Assembly: GCA_015063485.1 (NCBI GenBank) | Contig: SVUA01000004.1 | Span: forward strand, 1 to 64,000 | Direction of reading: 5' to 3' | Length of the DNA: 64,000 bases | From: Oscillospiraceae bacterium | Lineage (GTDB): Bacteria > Bacillota > Clostridia > Oscillospirales > CAG-272 | Part shown: piece after piece, positions 18,226 through 26,302 of the stretch | Numbering within the stretch: the stretch's first letter is position 1 | Layout: each line of letters starts with the position of its first letter | Notes under the pieces: generated by a model | The model's database searches: none | Seen by the model: only the letters and a program-made list of their open reading frames with translations | Told to the model about the DNA's origin: nothing | Made by a program: the position numbers and the translations under genes

Positions 18226-18990
18226 ATGACTAATATAATTCTCTGCGGTTGCGGCGGACGTATGGGTCAGGCTATTATCCGCGCTTGCGCGGAATCTAAC
18301 GCTTGTAGGATCGTCGCGGGTGTAGATATCAACGCTTCAAGCATTGGCGCGGCTTGTTCGTTCCCCGTATATCAGGCTATCTCGGAATTCACAGGCAAGG
18401 TAGATGCTATAATCGACTTTTCTCACCATACAGCACTTCCCTCCCTGCTTGAATACGCGAAGGATACCAAAACACCTCTCGTTGTTGCGACCACGGGACA
18501 TACGGACGAAGAAAAGGAGCTTATGAGCAAGGCTTCAGAAAGCGTTGCCGTCTTCTTCTCGGGCAATATGTCTATCGGTATAAATCTTTTGATAGAGCTC
18601 TGCCGCCTCGCTTCCGAAACGCTTGGCGAGAGCTTTGACGTTGAGATAATCGAAAAGCATCACAATCAAAAGCTCGACGCTCCGAGCGGCACGGCTATTA
18701 TGCTTGCGGATGCCGTAAAGGATACTCGCGAAAATACCGAGTACGTTTACGACAGACATAGCGTACGCAAGAAGCGTGAGCCCTCCGAAATAGGTATTCA
18801 CTCGGTTCGCGGCGGTACTATCGTCGGCGAACACGAGGTACTGTTCGCGGGCGCAAATGAGGTCATTTCCCTGTCGCATAGCGCAGGCTCGCGTGAAATA
18901 TTCGCTACGGGCGCGCTCCGCGCCGCAGTCTACGTCGCTAAAAAGAACGTGGGACTTTACAATATGTCCGATCTTATTAACAATAGATAA
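18226..18990 (+). CDS. dapB: 4-hydroxy-tetrahydrodipicolinate reductase DapB
   Basis: DapB reduces the DapA product with NAD(P)H to tetrahydrodipicolinate. The nucleotide-binding GCGGRMGQA lies at residues 8-16. The substrate-binding and catalytic block EKHHNQKLDAPSGTA is intact near residue 145, and ATTGHT with FSGNMSIGIN precede it. At 254 residues it has the usual bacterial length. It shares the lysine-riboswitch transcript with dapA. A gene-end palindrome begins 14 bases after its stop codon. Confidence 0.97.
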   Translation: MTNIILCGCGGRMGQAIIRACAESNACRIVAGVDINASSIGAACSFPVYQAISEFTGKVDAIIDFSHHTALPSLLEYAKDTKTPLVVATTGHTDEEKELMSKASESVAVFFSGNMSIGINLLIELCRLASETLGESFDVEIIEKHHNQKLDAPSGTAIMLADAVKDTRENTEYVYDRHSVRKKREPSEIGIHSVRGGTIVGEHEVLFAGANEVISLSHSAGSREIFATGALRAAVYVAKKNVGLYNMSDLINNR

Positions 18991-19003
18991 GGGGATGCGT
19001 TAT

Positions 19004-19104
19004 GTTACTTTTTTCTTTTAAAAAAGAAAAAAGTAACCAAAAAAGAAAACGAAACATGGGTTATGTATAATAACCGTTTGAAATAATTAAATTTGATAAT
19101 TTTA
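19004..19104 (+). repeat. gene-end palindrome block, copy B
   Basis: Arms GTTACTTTTTTC/GAAAAAAGTAAC at 19004-19037 lie just after dapB. They are followed by a block with AAAAGAAAAC, AACATGGGTTAT and AATAACCGTTT, in which GGTTAT can pair with ATAACC. The same order is seen after the FkbM gene at 35398 and, inverted, after rluD. It leads directly into palindromic element copy B. Confidence 0.7.
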
Positions 19105-19229
19105 GGACCGTCGAGGACGCCGGTCCCTACGAAGTTATGTTAAATCGAAAGATTTTCCGTCGCCTTACGGCGAGGGATATGCAAACGATTTTCTCCATAC
19201 CTTGTAGGGACCGGCGTCCTCGACGGTCC
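19105..19229 (-). repeat. palindromic element copy B (GGACCG type)
   Basis: A 125-bp element with ends GGACCGTCGAGGACGCC and its complement. Relative to copy A the arms carry C for A and G for T at paired positions (GGACCG/CGGTCC against GGACAG/CTGTCC). The central hairpin CGCC-TTAC-GGCG reads CGCC-GTAA-GGCG on the minus strand. The element lies between dapB and the AraD-AraM gene. Together with the preceding block it fills this 314-base gap. Confidence 0.9.
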
Positions 19230-19304
19230 GTTTTATTCAATTTAAGAAATTATTTAAAAATGCGGAACCTTTTTTGGAAGAAAGATTCCGCAAAACGAAT
19301 CCTT

Positions 19305-21260
19305 TTATATAGCCAAAAGTCTCATCAAAGTAAAGCGGTTGCGGACGAGCGGAGCGCAGATGATAGCCTTTTCGCGCATAGACTCGTCAAGACCGATATC
19401 GGAGAAGGTCTTACACGCGCCGACGGCATCGTAGATGGGGTCGATAACGTCAAGAGTGGGCAGATGCTCACGAATTATCGCGCGTATTGCGGGAAGCTTT
19501 TCGAGAAGATACTCGTTCGTGATATCCGCGCTGCAGCTATTCTCGTTTTCCTTGATTATTTCGGGCGTGAGAGATCCGAATTTTTCGGTTATATATTTTT
19601 CATCAACAACAGGCTTGTTAGCGAGAAGCTCCGCAAATTCAGCATCGCTCATTTGCGCGAGCTTGTGATAATACTCGATGACTGTACGCTCACCGACACC
19701 CACCTTTTCACCGTGAAGAGCCGAGCAAACGTCCATAGGGATCGTCATTTCGATAAAGTGCGATATATGGTGCTCCGCGCCCGAAGCGGGTCTTGAGCTT
19801 CCCACAAACTGCATGGCAACACCCGAAAGCACAAGTCCGTACATAAGCGACACAAAAGCTTCCTCATCGCCCGAATTAAGACGAGGCGCACTTGTTTTTA
19901 CCTTTTCAAGAGCCTCATAAACGAGCCCCATTATCTCGTCACAAATAAACTCACCCGTAAGCGCGTTACCAATGCGCCAATCAACGAGAGCCGTGTATTT
20001 TCCTATCATATCCCCGACACCCGAAGCTGTAAGGCGCATAGGCGCTTTTGATATAACGTCGATATCCGCCACCATTGCGATAGGCATACCCGCGGGAATA
20101 GTCTTTTTAGCGCCGTTCCACGTCATTGCCGCTACGTTTGACACAAAGCCGTCAACACTTGCGGCAGTAGGAACTGAAACGAACTTCAAGCCGTGTGAAT
20201 ACGCTGTATAGCGAGTTATATCGTGAACAGTTCCCGAGCCAACGGCTACGAGCAGATCGGCATCCTTTATCAATTCCTTTTCAGCCATAGCAACGCCATG
20301 CTCGTTTGCGTGCAGATCGGTAGGGTCAAGAACTATGACTTGCGCGAAAGGATATATCTCGGACGCGCGTTTTCCCGCCGCGGCATAGGTATTCTCATCG
20401 CATATCATAACTACGTTCTTGTAGTCGCCAAGATACGAAATGACCTCGGGAAGAGCCTCAAGCGCTCCCTTTTTCATAACTATCTTCTTCATATCGCAAA
20501 CGTGCTTTTTACCGCAAGAGCATTCTTTGTCCGAAAGCAGAGCGTCAAAATCTATCTCCGTATTCTTTTTTGCTGTATTCTGTCCGTAATACGCGTTTGC
20601 GCCGTGTTTACGGTAATAATGCTTGTCAAGAAGCGACTGCTTTATGTGACGCATCGGAGCTATGCTCAAGCTCATTTGAGCCATCTGCGCCGTTTTTTCG
20701 GCAACGAGAGCGTTCTCTGCCGCCTTCATAGCATTCTTACCCCAAGTAAATACGCCGTGAGAAGCAACCAGAACCGCAGGCATAGCCATAGGATCTCTGC
20801 CTTCAAACTCGCGGACTATTACCTTTCCTGTGTTCAACTCGTACTCGTCCGCTATCTCCTCGTCGGTAAGATCGGGAGTACAAGGAATATCTCCGTAAAA
20901 ATGGTCGGCGTGGGTCGTGCCAAGCGCAAATATAGGCATATGCGCCTGTGCGAAAGCCGTTGCGCAGACCGAATGAGTATGTACCACTCCGCCGATCTCC
21001 GCAAAGTTTCTGTATAACTCAAGATGCGTAGGAGCATCGGAGGAAGGATTCAAGTCACCCTCGACAACATTTCCGTTAAGGTCAAGCACTACCATATCCT
21101 CCGCCTTCATGTCGTCGTAAGCGACGCCTGACGGCTTGATAACGACGAGTCCGCTTTCACGGTCTATACCCGACGCGTTTCCCCAAGTAAGCGTTACAAG
21201 CTCCCAATCGCGCAAAGCAAGGTTCGCGCGCAAAACTTCTTCTTTTAAAGCTTCAAGCAT
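19305..21260 (-). CDS. fusion: L-ribulose-5-phosphate 4-epimerase (AraD) + glycerol-1-phosphate dehydrogenase-like (AraM)
   Basis: Residues 1-227 are a full AraD class II aldolase-fold epimerase: NASG, the metal ligands HTH at 94-96, H168 in SHGVFTWG, and the usual end KHGANAYYGQ. After a short linker, residues from about 240 to 651 are a full AraM/EgsA-type protein that starts with the CSCGKKH segment and contains GSGTVHDITR, PTAASVDGF and the metal-binding histidines in the PASGAEHHISH block and LHGEKVGVG. AraD makes xylulose 5-phosphate from ribulose 5-phosphate; AraM reduces dihydroxyacetone phosphate to sn-glycerol 1-phosphate. GGAGG lies before the ATG at 21260; the TTG 12 bases upstream overlaps it. 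No other arabinose gene is near. Confidence 0.92.
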   Translation of the reverse strand: MLEALKEEVLRANLALRDWELVTLTWGNASGIDRESGLVVIKPSGVAYDDMKAEDMVVLDLNGNVVEGDLNPSSDAPTHLELYRNFAEIGGVVHTHSVCATAFAQAHMPIFALGTTHADHFYGDIPCTPDLTDEEIADEYELNTGKVIVREFEGRDPMAMPAVLVASHGVFTWGKNAMKAAENALVAEKTAQMAQMSLSIAPMRHIKQSLLDKHYYRKHGANAYYGQNTAKKNTEIDFDALLSDKECSCGKKHVCDMKKIVMKKGALEALPEVISYLGDYKNVVMICDENTYAAAGKRASEIYPFAQVIVLDPTDLHANEHGVAMAEKELIKDADLLVAVGSGTVHDITRYTAYSHGLKFVSVPTAASVDGFVSNVAAMTWNGAKKTIPAGMPIAMVADIDVISKAPMRLTASGVGDMIGKYTALVDWRIGNALTGEFICDEIMGLVYEALEKVKTSAPRLNSGDEEAFVSLMYGLVLSGVAMQFVGSSRPASGAEHHISHFIEMTIPMDVCSALHGEKVGVGERTVIEYYHKLAQMSDAEFAELLANKPVVDEKYITEKFGSLTPEIIKENENSCSADITNEYLLEKLPAIRAIIREHLPTLDVIDPIYDAVGACKTFSDIGLDESMREKAIICAPLVRNRFTLMRLLAI

Positions 21261-21289
21261 AATATCCTCCAAAAATTTTTTAATTATTA

Positions 21290-21318
21290 TTGACTTGACA
21301 AGATTTTTATATTATAAT
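21290..21318 (+). promoter_or_regulatory. promoter of the DeoR-family regulator
   Basis: TTGACT (21290-21295) and TATAAT (21313-21318) with a 17-bp spacer in the 150-bp divergent region between the AraD-AraM gene and the regulator gene. Confidence 0.75.
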
Positions 21319-21410
21319 GATAAAGGAATGACAACAAAAAGTCAATATGTGGCGTTAAATCTAATCATTTATCACATTTTTGCGTTATAATGAGCAATTT
21401 TGGAGGAAAT

Positions 21411-22124
21411 ATGAAAACAAATGAGCGAGAGCAAAAGATATTGGAAATTTTAAGAGAGCGACAATTTGCAAGTGTAAGTTTTCTCGCAACAAATCTATAC
21501 ACGAGTCCGTCAAGCATACGCCGTTCCCTTACACGTATGCAAAACGCGGGACTCGTGCGCAGAAATTACGGTGGGGTAATTCTTTCCGATAACGAAAAAA
21601 AGACCGCAACACCCGACGTTCGAATAGAACAACAAAAGTCTCAAAAAAAGGCTGTAGCGCAAAAAGCGGCTGCGCTTCTCCGCCCCGGCATGACGGTTTT
21701 TCTTGATTCCTCAACGACCTGCGCCTATATGGTTGAACATATCGCGCAGATTTCCGATATAACCGTTTTCACAAACAACCTCCGAACCGCCGCCAAGCTT
21801 GTCGAAAGTTCGGTAGATACGTACTGTATCGGCGGACATTGCGAAAAAAATGCCGCGCTGACTGTCGGCAGATACGCTGAAGGCATGATACGTGAGCTTT
21901 GCGCGGATATCTTCTTCTTTTCATCTCAAGCGATCTCAAAAAGCGGAGTGATAACCGATTGCTCCGCAGAAGAGACAGCCATACGAAAAGCCATGTTCGA
22001 AAACGCAAAAAAACGAGTTTTCCTTTGCGATAGCAGTAAATTCGATCATACGTCGGTACACCGTTTGTGTAACATAAAAGATGTAGACGAATATTTCTTT
22101 GATAAGGATTTTGAGATCAATTAA
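21411..22124 (+). CDS. DeoR family transcriptional regulator
   Basis: A 237-residue DeoR/GlpR regulator. The N-terminal winged helix (EREQKILEILRERQFASVSFLA, then SPSSIRRSLTRMQNAGLVRRNYGGV) is the DNA-binding part, and the C-terminal sugar-phosphate sensor domain shows FLDSSTTC, TNNLRTA, GG and CDSSKFDH. TTTGGAGG precedes the ATG at 21411; the ORF extends upstream through this ribosome binding site to 21390, which is unlikely. It is divergent from the AraD-AraM fusion and most likely represses it, with a sugar phosphate as inducer. Confidence 0.92.
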   Translation: MKTNEREQKILEILRERQFASVSFLATNLYTSPSSIRRSLTRMQNAGLVRRNYGGVILSDNEKKTATPDVRIEQQKSQKKAVAQKAAALLRPGMTVFLDSSTTCAYMVEHIAQISDITVFTNNLRTAAKLVESSVDTYCIGGHCEKNAALTVGRYAEGMIRELCADIFFFSSQAISKSGVITDCSAEETAIRKAMFENAKKRVFLCDSSKFDHTSVHRLCNIKDVDEYFFDKDFEIN

Positions 22125-22167
22125 TAATCAAACAAATTTCTGTTTATCGCTGAGTTTAACAAACATG

Positions 22168-22280
22168 GTAGGGCGGGGGCTTGCTCCCGCCGAAATAAAC
22201 ATATTAAACCGAACATAACGGCGGGAGATAAACCCCCGTCCTACAACGAATACGCGTAGGTGCGAACACAACGCACCTAC
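22168..22280. repeat. two palindromic repeats with GTAGG ends
   Basis: The first (22168-22244) has imperfect arms of about 25 bp, starting GTAGGGCGGGGG and ending CCCCCGTCCTAC, with CTCCCGCCG/CGGCGGGAG inside. The second (22256-22280) is GTAGGTGCG and CGCACCTAC around seven bases. Both share the GTAGG/CCTAC end with the right arm of the elements at 8298 and 35501 (GTAGGGACAGGCG). Confidence 0.7.
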
Positions 22281-22308
22281 AAATCAAAATTTGAAGTTTT
22301 TCATAAAA

Positions 22309-22336
22309 AAAGATCTTCGCATCTGCGAAGATCTTT
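22309..22336. terminator. bidirectional terminator, DeoR / HAD
   Basis: Arms AAAGATCTTCGCA and TGCGAAGATCTTT around TC, flanked by A and T runs, lie between two convergent genes. The 3' end touches the stop of the minus-strand HAD gene. Confidence 0.85.
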
Positions 22337-22986
22337 TATATTAATTCCTTCTTTTCCAAAAACTCTGTCAATTCGTAAAGATCATCAAAAACAGGAACAC
22401 CAAGCTTTTCGAGTCTTGCTCTTGACTGATGCCCCGCGCAAACAAGGTAGCAATCAACACCCATCGCGGTTGCTACCGCAAAATCGTGTTCGGTGTCGCC
22501 TATCATAAAAGCGGTTATATCAGGCTTCCTCTTTTTCCACTCACACGCCATCGAAAGCTTCGAAACAGCGTATATGTTATCAAGCCCCAATATCTCGCTA
22601 AAAAAATCCTTCAAGCCAAGCTCTTCTATCTGCCCCATAAGCATATCACTCTCGGTCGCCGAAAGCAACACCTGCTCAAGACCACAAGAATTGAATTTCT
22701 CCAAGGTCTGCGCAACACCGTCACAGAGCGAACAGTCCTTTACGTACTCAAGATAAAGCGCCACCCATTCATGAGCTATCTTATCATAAGGCTCTTTTGA
22801 AAAATCAAAGCCGAGAGTCTCGTAATAGCTCTTTACGGGAAAACCGAAAACATTTCTATATTGCTCGATACTCAAGATCTGAGGCAGTTCTCTTTTTCCA
22901 AGAAGCTCGTTTACCGCGCGGATCCCCGCGCTCATGTCGTTAAGTATAGTTCCGTTGAAATCCCATATACAGTGTGTATATCGCAT
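22336..22986 (-). CDS. HAD family hydrolase, Gph-like, with DxN motif
   Basis: A 216-residue HAD protein of the phosphoglycolate phosphatase-like group. The first motif is WDFNGT (residues 8-13), so the usual second aspartate (D+2, the general acid/base) is asparagine. Motif II is LSATESD, and IGDTEHDFAVATAMG is the acidic motif. The cap domain lies between. AGGAGT sets the ATG at 22986; a longer open frame upstream runs through the ribosome binding site and a terminator. Because of D+2 to N, phosphatase activity is plausible but not certain. Confidence 0.82.
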   Translation of the reverse strand: MRYTHCIWDFNGTILNDMSAGIRAVNELLGKRELPQILSIEQYRNVFGFPVKSYYETLGFDFSKEPYDKIAHEWVALYLEYVKDCSLCDGVAQTLEKFNSCGLEQVLLSATESDMLMGQIEELGLKDFFSEILGLDNIYAVSKLSMACEWKKRKPDITAFMIGDTEHDFAVATAMGVDCYLVCAGHQSRARLEKLGVPVFDDLYELTEFLEKKELI

Positions 22987-23006
22987 AATTACTCCTGCTA
23001 AAAATA

Positions 23007-23031
23007 CAAGGGCGTCAAATTGACGCCCTTG
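23007..23031 (-). terminator. terminator of the solute-binding lipoprotein gene
   Basis: CAAGGGCGTCAA and TTGACGCCCTTG form a perfect stem with a one-base loop region, followed on the minus strand by TATTTTT. It lies 30 bases after the lipoprotein stop. Confidence 0.85.
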
Positions 23032-23060
23032 TTTAATTTTTTGTAGTTTTGATAGTTCGA

Positions 23061-24845
23061 TCAATCCTTAGGCGGAATATAGATCTTCAAATCTACCTTC
23101 CAATTATAATAGCTATACATCAAAGATGCGAGCTTGTTTTCGTCTACAGAACCATCGCTTGCGAGGTTGGAGTTGTTAACGTTTATATGGAATGCAACGT
23201 CTGCAGCGTACGGATATAATTCTACATTCGACGAGCTGGTCTCTTTGTACTTCTCCGTGAGAACATTATCTAACTCGTCGTAAGAACACTCCATAAGCTC
23301 TTTATAGATCTTTTCGGAAAGAACGCGTACGCGCTGTAAGCTTTCCATATCAACGGCAATATCCTTATAAGTGAGCTTATATCCCATTATCTGAGAAACA
23401 ATAGCATCTTGATTCTGCTTCTTGTAGTCTTCTACACGGTCAGCCTTCTCGGTCGTAGTAGGATGTGCGAGTAATATATTACCCGTCTTGGAAGCAGACA
23501 TCTTGTAAGTTCTCTCTTCTTCCTTGGGAAGCTTTACCATAGGATAGTAGTCGCCGCTTACGTCCTTTATTTCGCTCTCTACCAATTCATAGTCCTCGCC
23601 CTCTATACCGTAAAGTATAAGGTTGCGGAAGTCCTCATTAGTATTGAGGTACGTAAGTATTTCCATACTTCTTGATACACTGGAGGTATAAGCGCTTACA
23701 CCGAACATATCGTTAAAGAGGTCGTTAGTCTTGAGAACGGGAACGTCAACAACTATTACCTCATATTTGTCCTTATACTGTTCAGCAAAATCCGCATCGC
23801 CCTTCATGTATCCTATTGCGAAATCCTTACCGTTCTTAACGGCCTCATCGTTGTAGTAATCTGCGTGCTCGTAGTACTTGAGAACTCTGAGCTGTTCGAT
23901 AAACTTAGAACCGGGAGCAAGGAGGTTGCTGGGGTCGCTGAAAGCGCCTTCCTGCTTATATACCTTGCTTTCGTCGATATTTCCGCCTATAACGGAAAAT
24001 TTATCCGAAAGGTTACCCTCTGCATCTACGCCCCAAAACTGAATGCCTGTAATGTCGAGCTCACCGGTCGTAGAATATATGGGAACGAATTTGGAGCTAT
24101 ACTCCTCGTTGGTAGCTATCATGTTAAGGAAGTCCTGACAATCCTCGTCGGTAAGAGAGGTGAAGTAATCTGCCGAATACTCGGTAAGATCGAGTGCTTC
24201 CTTATTAACGAGCATGTAAGTATACTCTCCGATAGGTCTGTTTGTGGGGATCGCGTAAGTAGCGTCAGCAACACCCTTCATATGAGTAAGATATGCAGGA
24301 GTTATGTAAGACTTGATAGCCTTCGAGGTACTCGATATAGCCTCGTCAAGAACAGAAAGATAACCGTAGTTAACATAATCGTTGAATCTTGCCTGACCGT
24401 CGAAGTAGAACATATCTACCTGATAATCCTCGATAGTGGGGTACTTAAGCTCGAACGTTCCGAGATTCTCGTTCCAAACCGTCTCTGCCTCGGTCGTCTC
24501 GCTATTGTTCTTGTTACCCACAGGACGTTTACCCTTGTTCGCTTCCTGTTTGCTGAAGTTTTCTTCAAGAACAGTATAATATTGATCTTCCGTAAGGAAA
24601 GTCAGCTTTAATTGCGTTTTAAATTTAGCCTTTGTGATCTTATTCACAGCCTGCTCGATCTGGGCAGCCTTCTCCGCGCTTACAGGAGCATCTGACATAA
24701 GATACAACGAGAGGGTCGTCGTACTTGCAGATGCCGCATCCTCAACGGAAGCCTCCATCTCTTCTTCGCTCTTTTTGCCACATCCCGCAAAACATACAAG
24801 CACCATAAGCATGGCAAGAAGAAGACTTATAATTCTCTTGTTCAT
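23061..24845 (-). CDS. extracellular solute-binding lipoprotein (ABC-type), orphan
   Basis: A 594-residue secreted lipoprotein with a lysine-containing signal peptide and lipobox VCFAGC, cysteine at 22. A Ser/Thr/Ala-rich spacer follows. The rest resembles sugar-type ABC solute-binding proteins, for example the DVPVLKTNDLFNDMFGVSAY segment followed by SRSMEILTYLN and LILYGIEGEDYEL, typical of the large clostridial group. No permease or ATPase gene is adjacent, so the transporter partner must be elsewhere or the protein works alone. It has its own promoter and terminator, and AAGGAGG precedes the ATG. Confidence 0.75.
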   Translation of the reverse strand: MNKRIISLLLAMLMVLVCFAGCGKKSEEEMEASVEDAASASTTTLSLYLMSDAPVSAEKAAQIEQAVNKITKAKFKTQLKLTFLTEDQYYTVLEENFSKQEANKGKRPVGNKNNSETTEAETVWNENLGTFELKYPTIEDYQVDMFYFDGQARFNDYVNYGYLSVLDEAISSTSKAIKSYITPAYLTHMKGVADATYAIPTNRPIGEYTYMLVNKEALDLTEYSADYFTSLTDEDCQDFLNMIATNEEYSSKFVPIYSTTGELDITGIQFWGVDAEGNLSDKFSVIGGNIDESKVYKQEGAFSDPSNLLAPGSKFIEQLRVLKYYEHADYYNDEAVKNGKDFAIGYMKGDADFAEQYKDKYEVIVVDVPVLKTNDLFNDMFGVSAYTSSVSRSMEILTYLNTNEDFRNLILYGIEGEDYELVESEIKDVSGDYYPMVKLPKEEERTYKMSASKTGNILLAHPTTTEKADRVEDYKKQNQDAIVSQIMGYKLTYKDIAVDMESLQRVRVLSEKIYKELMECSYDELDNVLTEKYKETSSSNVELYPYAADVAFHINVNNSNLASDGSVDENKLASLMYSYYNWKVDLKIYIPPKD

Positions 24846-24929
24846 TTTGTTCCTCCTTGAAACATCTCTTGTTGAATACTATGCAACCGCGCTTTGCTAC
24901 GCAAAGACACGATATCAATATACTGTATT

Positions 24930-24958
24930 ATTTTACACCTAAATCATAAAAATGTCAA
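24930..24958 (-). promoter_or_regulatory. promoter of the solute-binding lipoprotein gene
   Basis: TTGACA (24958-24953) and TAAAAT (24935-24930), spacer 17 bp, minus strand. The leader of about 80 bases includes a small CTTTGC-TAC-GCAAAG hairpin. Confidence 0.75.
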
Positions 24959-25150
24959 GTGATTTTTTTGTGAATATCTATTTTTGACGGCAACAAAACA
25001 GTTGAAAAAAAGCTCTTTTTTTGCGATAATTTTAAAAAATTTATCATTTTGCACAGTTTAAGAATACTGTTTTTTTGTTTTATGCCGTTTTTTTAGTTCA
25101 AACCAAACAAATTTTATCAGCTTTTTTTATCAACAGTAACGATTTTTTGT
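24959..25150. other. AT-rich intergenic stretch, no feature seen
   Basis: The space between the rpoD end and the lipoprotein promoter is very AT-rich with many T and A runs. I find no convincing hairpin, open frame or repeat. A terminator for rpoD would be expected here but none is clear. Confidence 0.5.
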
Positions 25151-26275
25151 TTAATCCAAAAATCCACGAAGATGGCGCGCACGGCTTGGGTGTCTGAGTT
25201 TACGCAATGCTTTCGCCTCTATTTGTCTTATGCGCTCGCGCGTTATCTCAAATTCCTTGCCCACCTCTTCAAGAGTTCTCGTACGTCCGTCGTAAAGTCC
25301 GAAACGGAGCTTTATAACGTGCTCTTCACGGGGAGTGAGGGTATGAAGTTCTCTCTCTATGACCTCTCTGAGTATCGTAGTAGCCGCGGCATCCGAAGGC
25401 GCGGGAGTATCCTCGTCGGGAATGAAGTCGCCAAGGTGGCTGTCCTCCTCTTCGCCGATAGGAGTTTCAAGCGACACGGGATCTTGCGCGATCTTCATTA
25501 TCTCGCGCACCTTTTCAGCGCTCATACCCATCTTTTCACCTATCTCGTCGGCGGTTGCCTCGCGTCCAAGCTCCTGAAGCATCTGGCGCGAATATCTCGA
25601 CACCTTATGGATAGTCTCTACCATATGGACGGGAATTCTTATAGTTCTTGCCTGATCGGCGATAGCTCTCGTAATAGCCTGTCTTATCCACCACGTAGCG
25701 TAGGTAGAAAACTTGTAGCCCTTGCTATAATCAAATTTATCGACAGCCTTCATAAGACCGAGATTTCCCTCTTGGATAAGGTCAAGGAAGAACATTCCCT
25801 TACCGACGTATCTCTTTGCTATACTTACGACAAGTCTAAGGTTTGCCTCTACAAGCTCACTCTTCGCCATATCCTTTATAGATTCGTCGGTACAATCGGT
25901 CATTATCTCCGCAAGCTCACGCTCACGTTCAGCGGTCAAAAGCGGAACGCGTCCGATCTCCTTGAGATACATACGAACGGGGTCATCGATAGCAAGACCC
26001 TCCTGCTCAAGAATACGCTCCATATTCTCGCTCGTTCCGAATGCCTCTACCTCAGATTCGATAGCGTCAAGCTCGGATGAAGATATCTCATCCTGAATAT
26101 TTATTCCGTTATCCTCCATCTCGTCGTAGAATTTATCAAGCATATCGCTATCAAAATCCATACTCTCGACAGCTTCCTCAAGATCGCTTTCCGAAAGCTT
26201 TCCTTGCTTTCCTTTTTCTATAAGCTCCTCAAGAGTCGTTGCTTTTTCGTTTTCAGGTTTTATCTGTTCCGTCAT
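25151..26275 (-). CDS. rpoD: primary sigma factor RpoD (SigA)
   Basis: The housekeeping sigma factor that directs RNA polymerase to the TTGACA/TATAAT promoters seen throughout the window. Region 1.2 ([18 protein letters not shown]), region 2 ([32 protein letters not shown]), region 3 and region 4 ([37 protein letters not shown]) are all present. At 374 residues it has the usual length for Clostridia, with an acidic N-terminal region. It lies 27 bases after dnaG, forming the classic dnaG-rpoD operon, and is preceded by AAGGAAG. Confidence 0.98.
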   Translation of the reverse strand: MTEQIKPENEKATTLEELIEKGKQGKLSESDLEEAVESMDFDSDMLDKFYDEMEDNGINIQDEISSSELDAIESEVEAFGTSENMERILEQEGLAIDDPVRMYLKEIGRVPLLTAERERELAEIMTDCTDESIKDMAKSELVEANLRLVVSIAKRYVGKGMFFLDLIQEGNLGLMKAVDKFDYSKGYKFSTYATWWIRQAITRAIADQARTIRIPVHMVETIHKVSRYSRQMLQELGREATADEIGEKMGMSAEKVREIMKIAQDPVSLETPIGEEEDSHLGDFIPDEDTPAPSDAAATTILREVIERELHTLTPREEHVIKLRFGLYDGRTRTLEEVGKEFEITRERIRQIEAKALRKLRHPSRARHLRGFLD

Positions 26276-26302
26276 TTTTTACTTCCTTCCGAATTTATGT
26301 AT

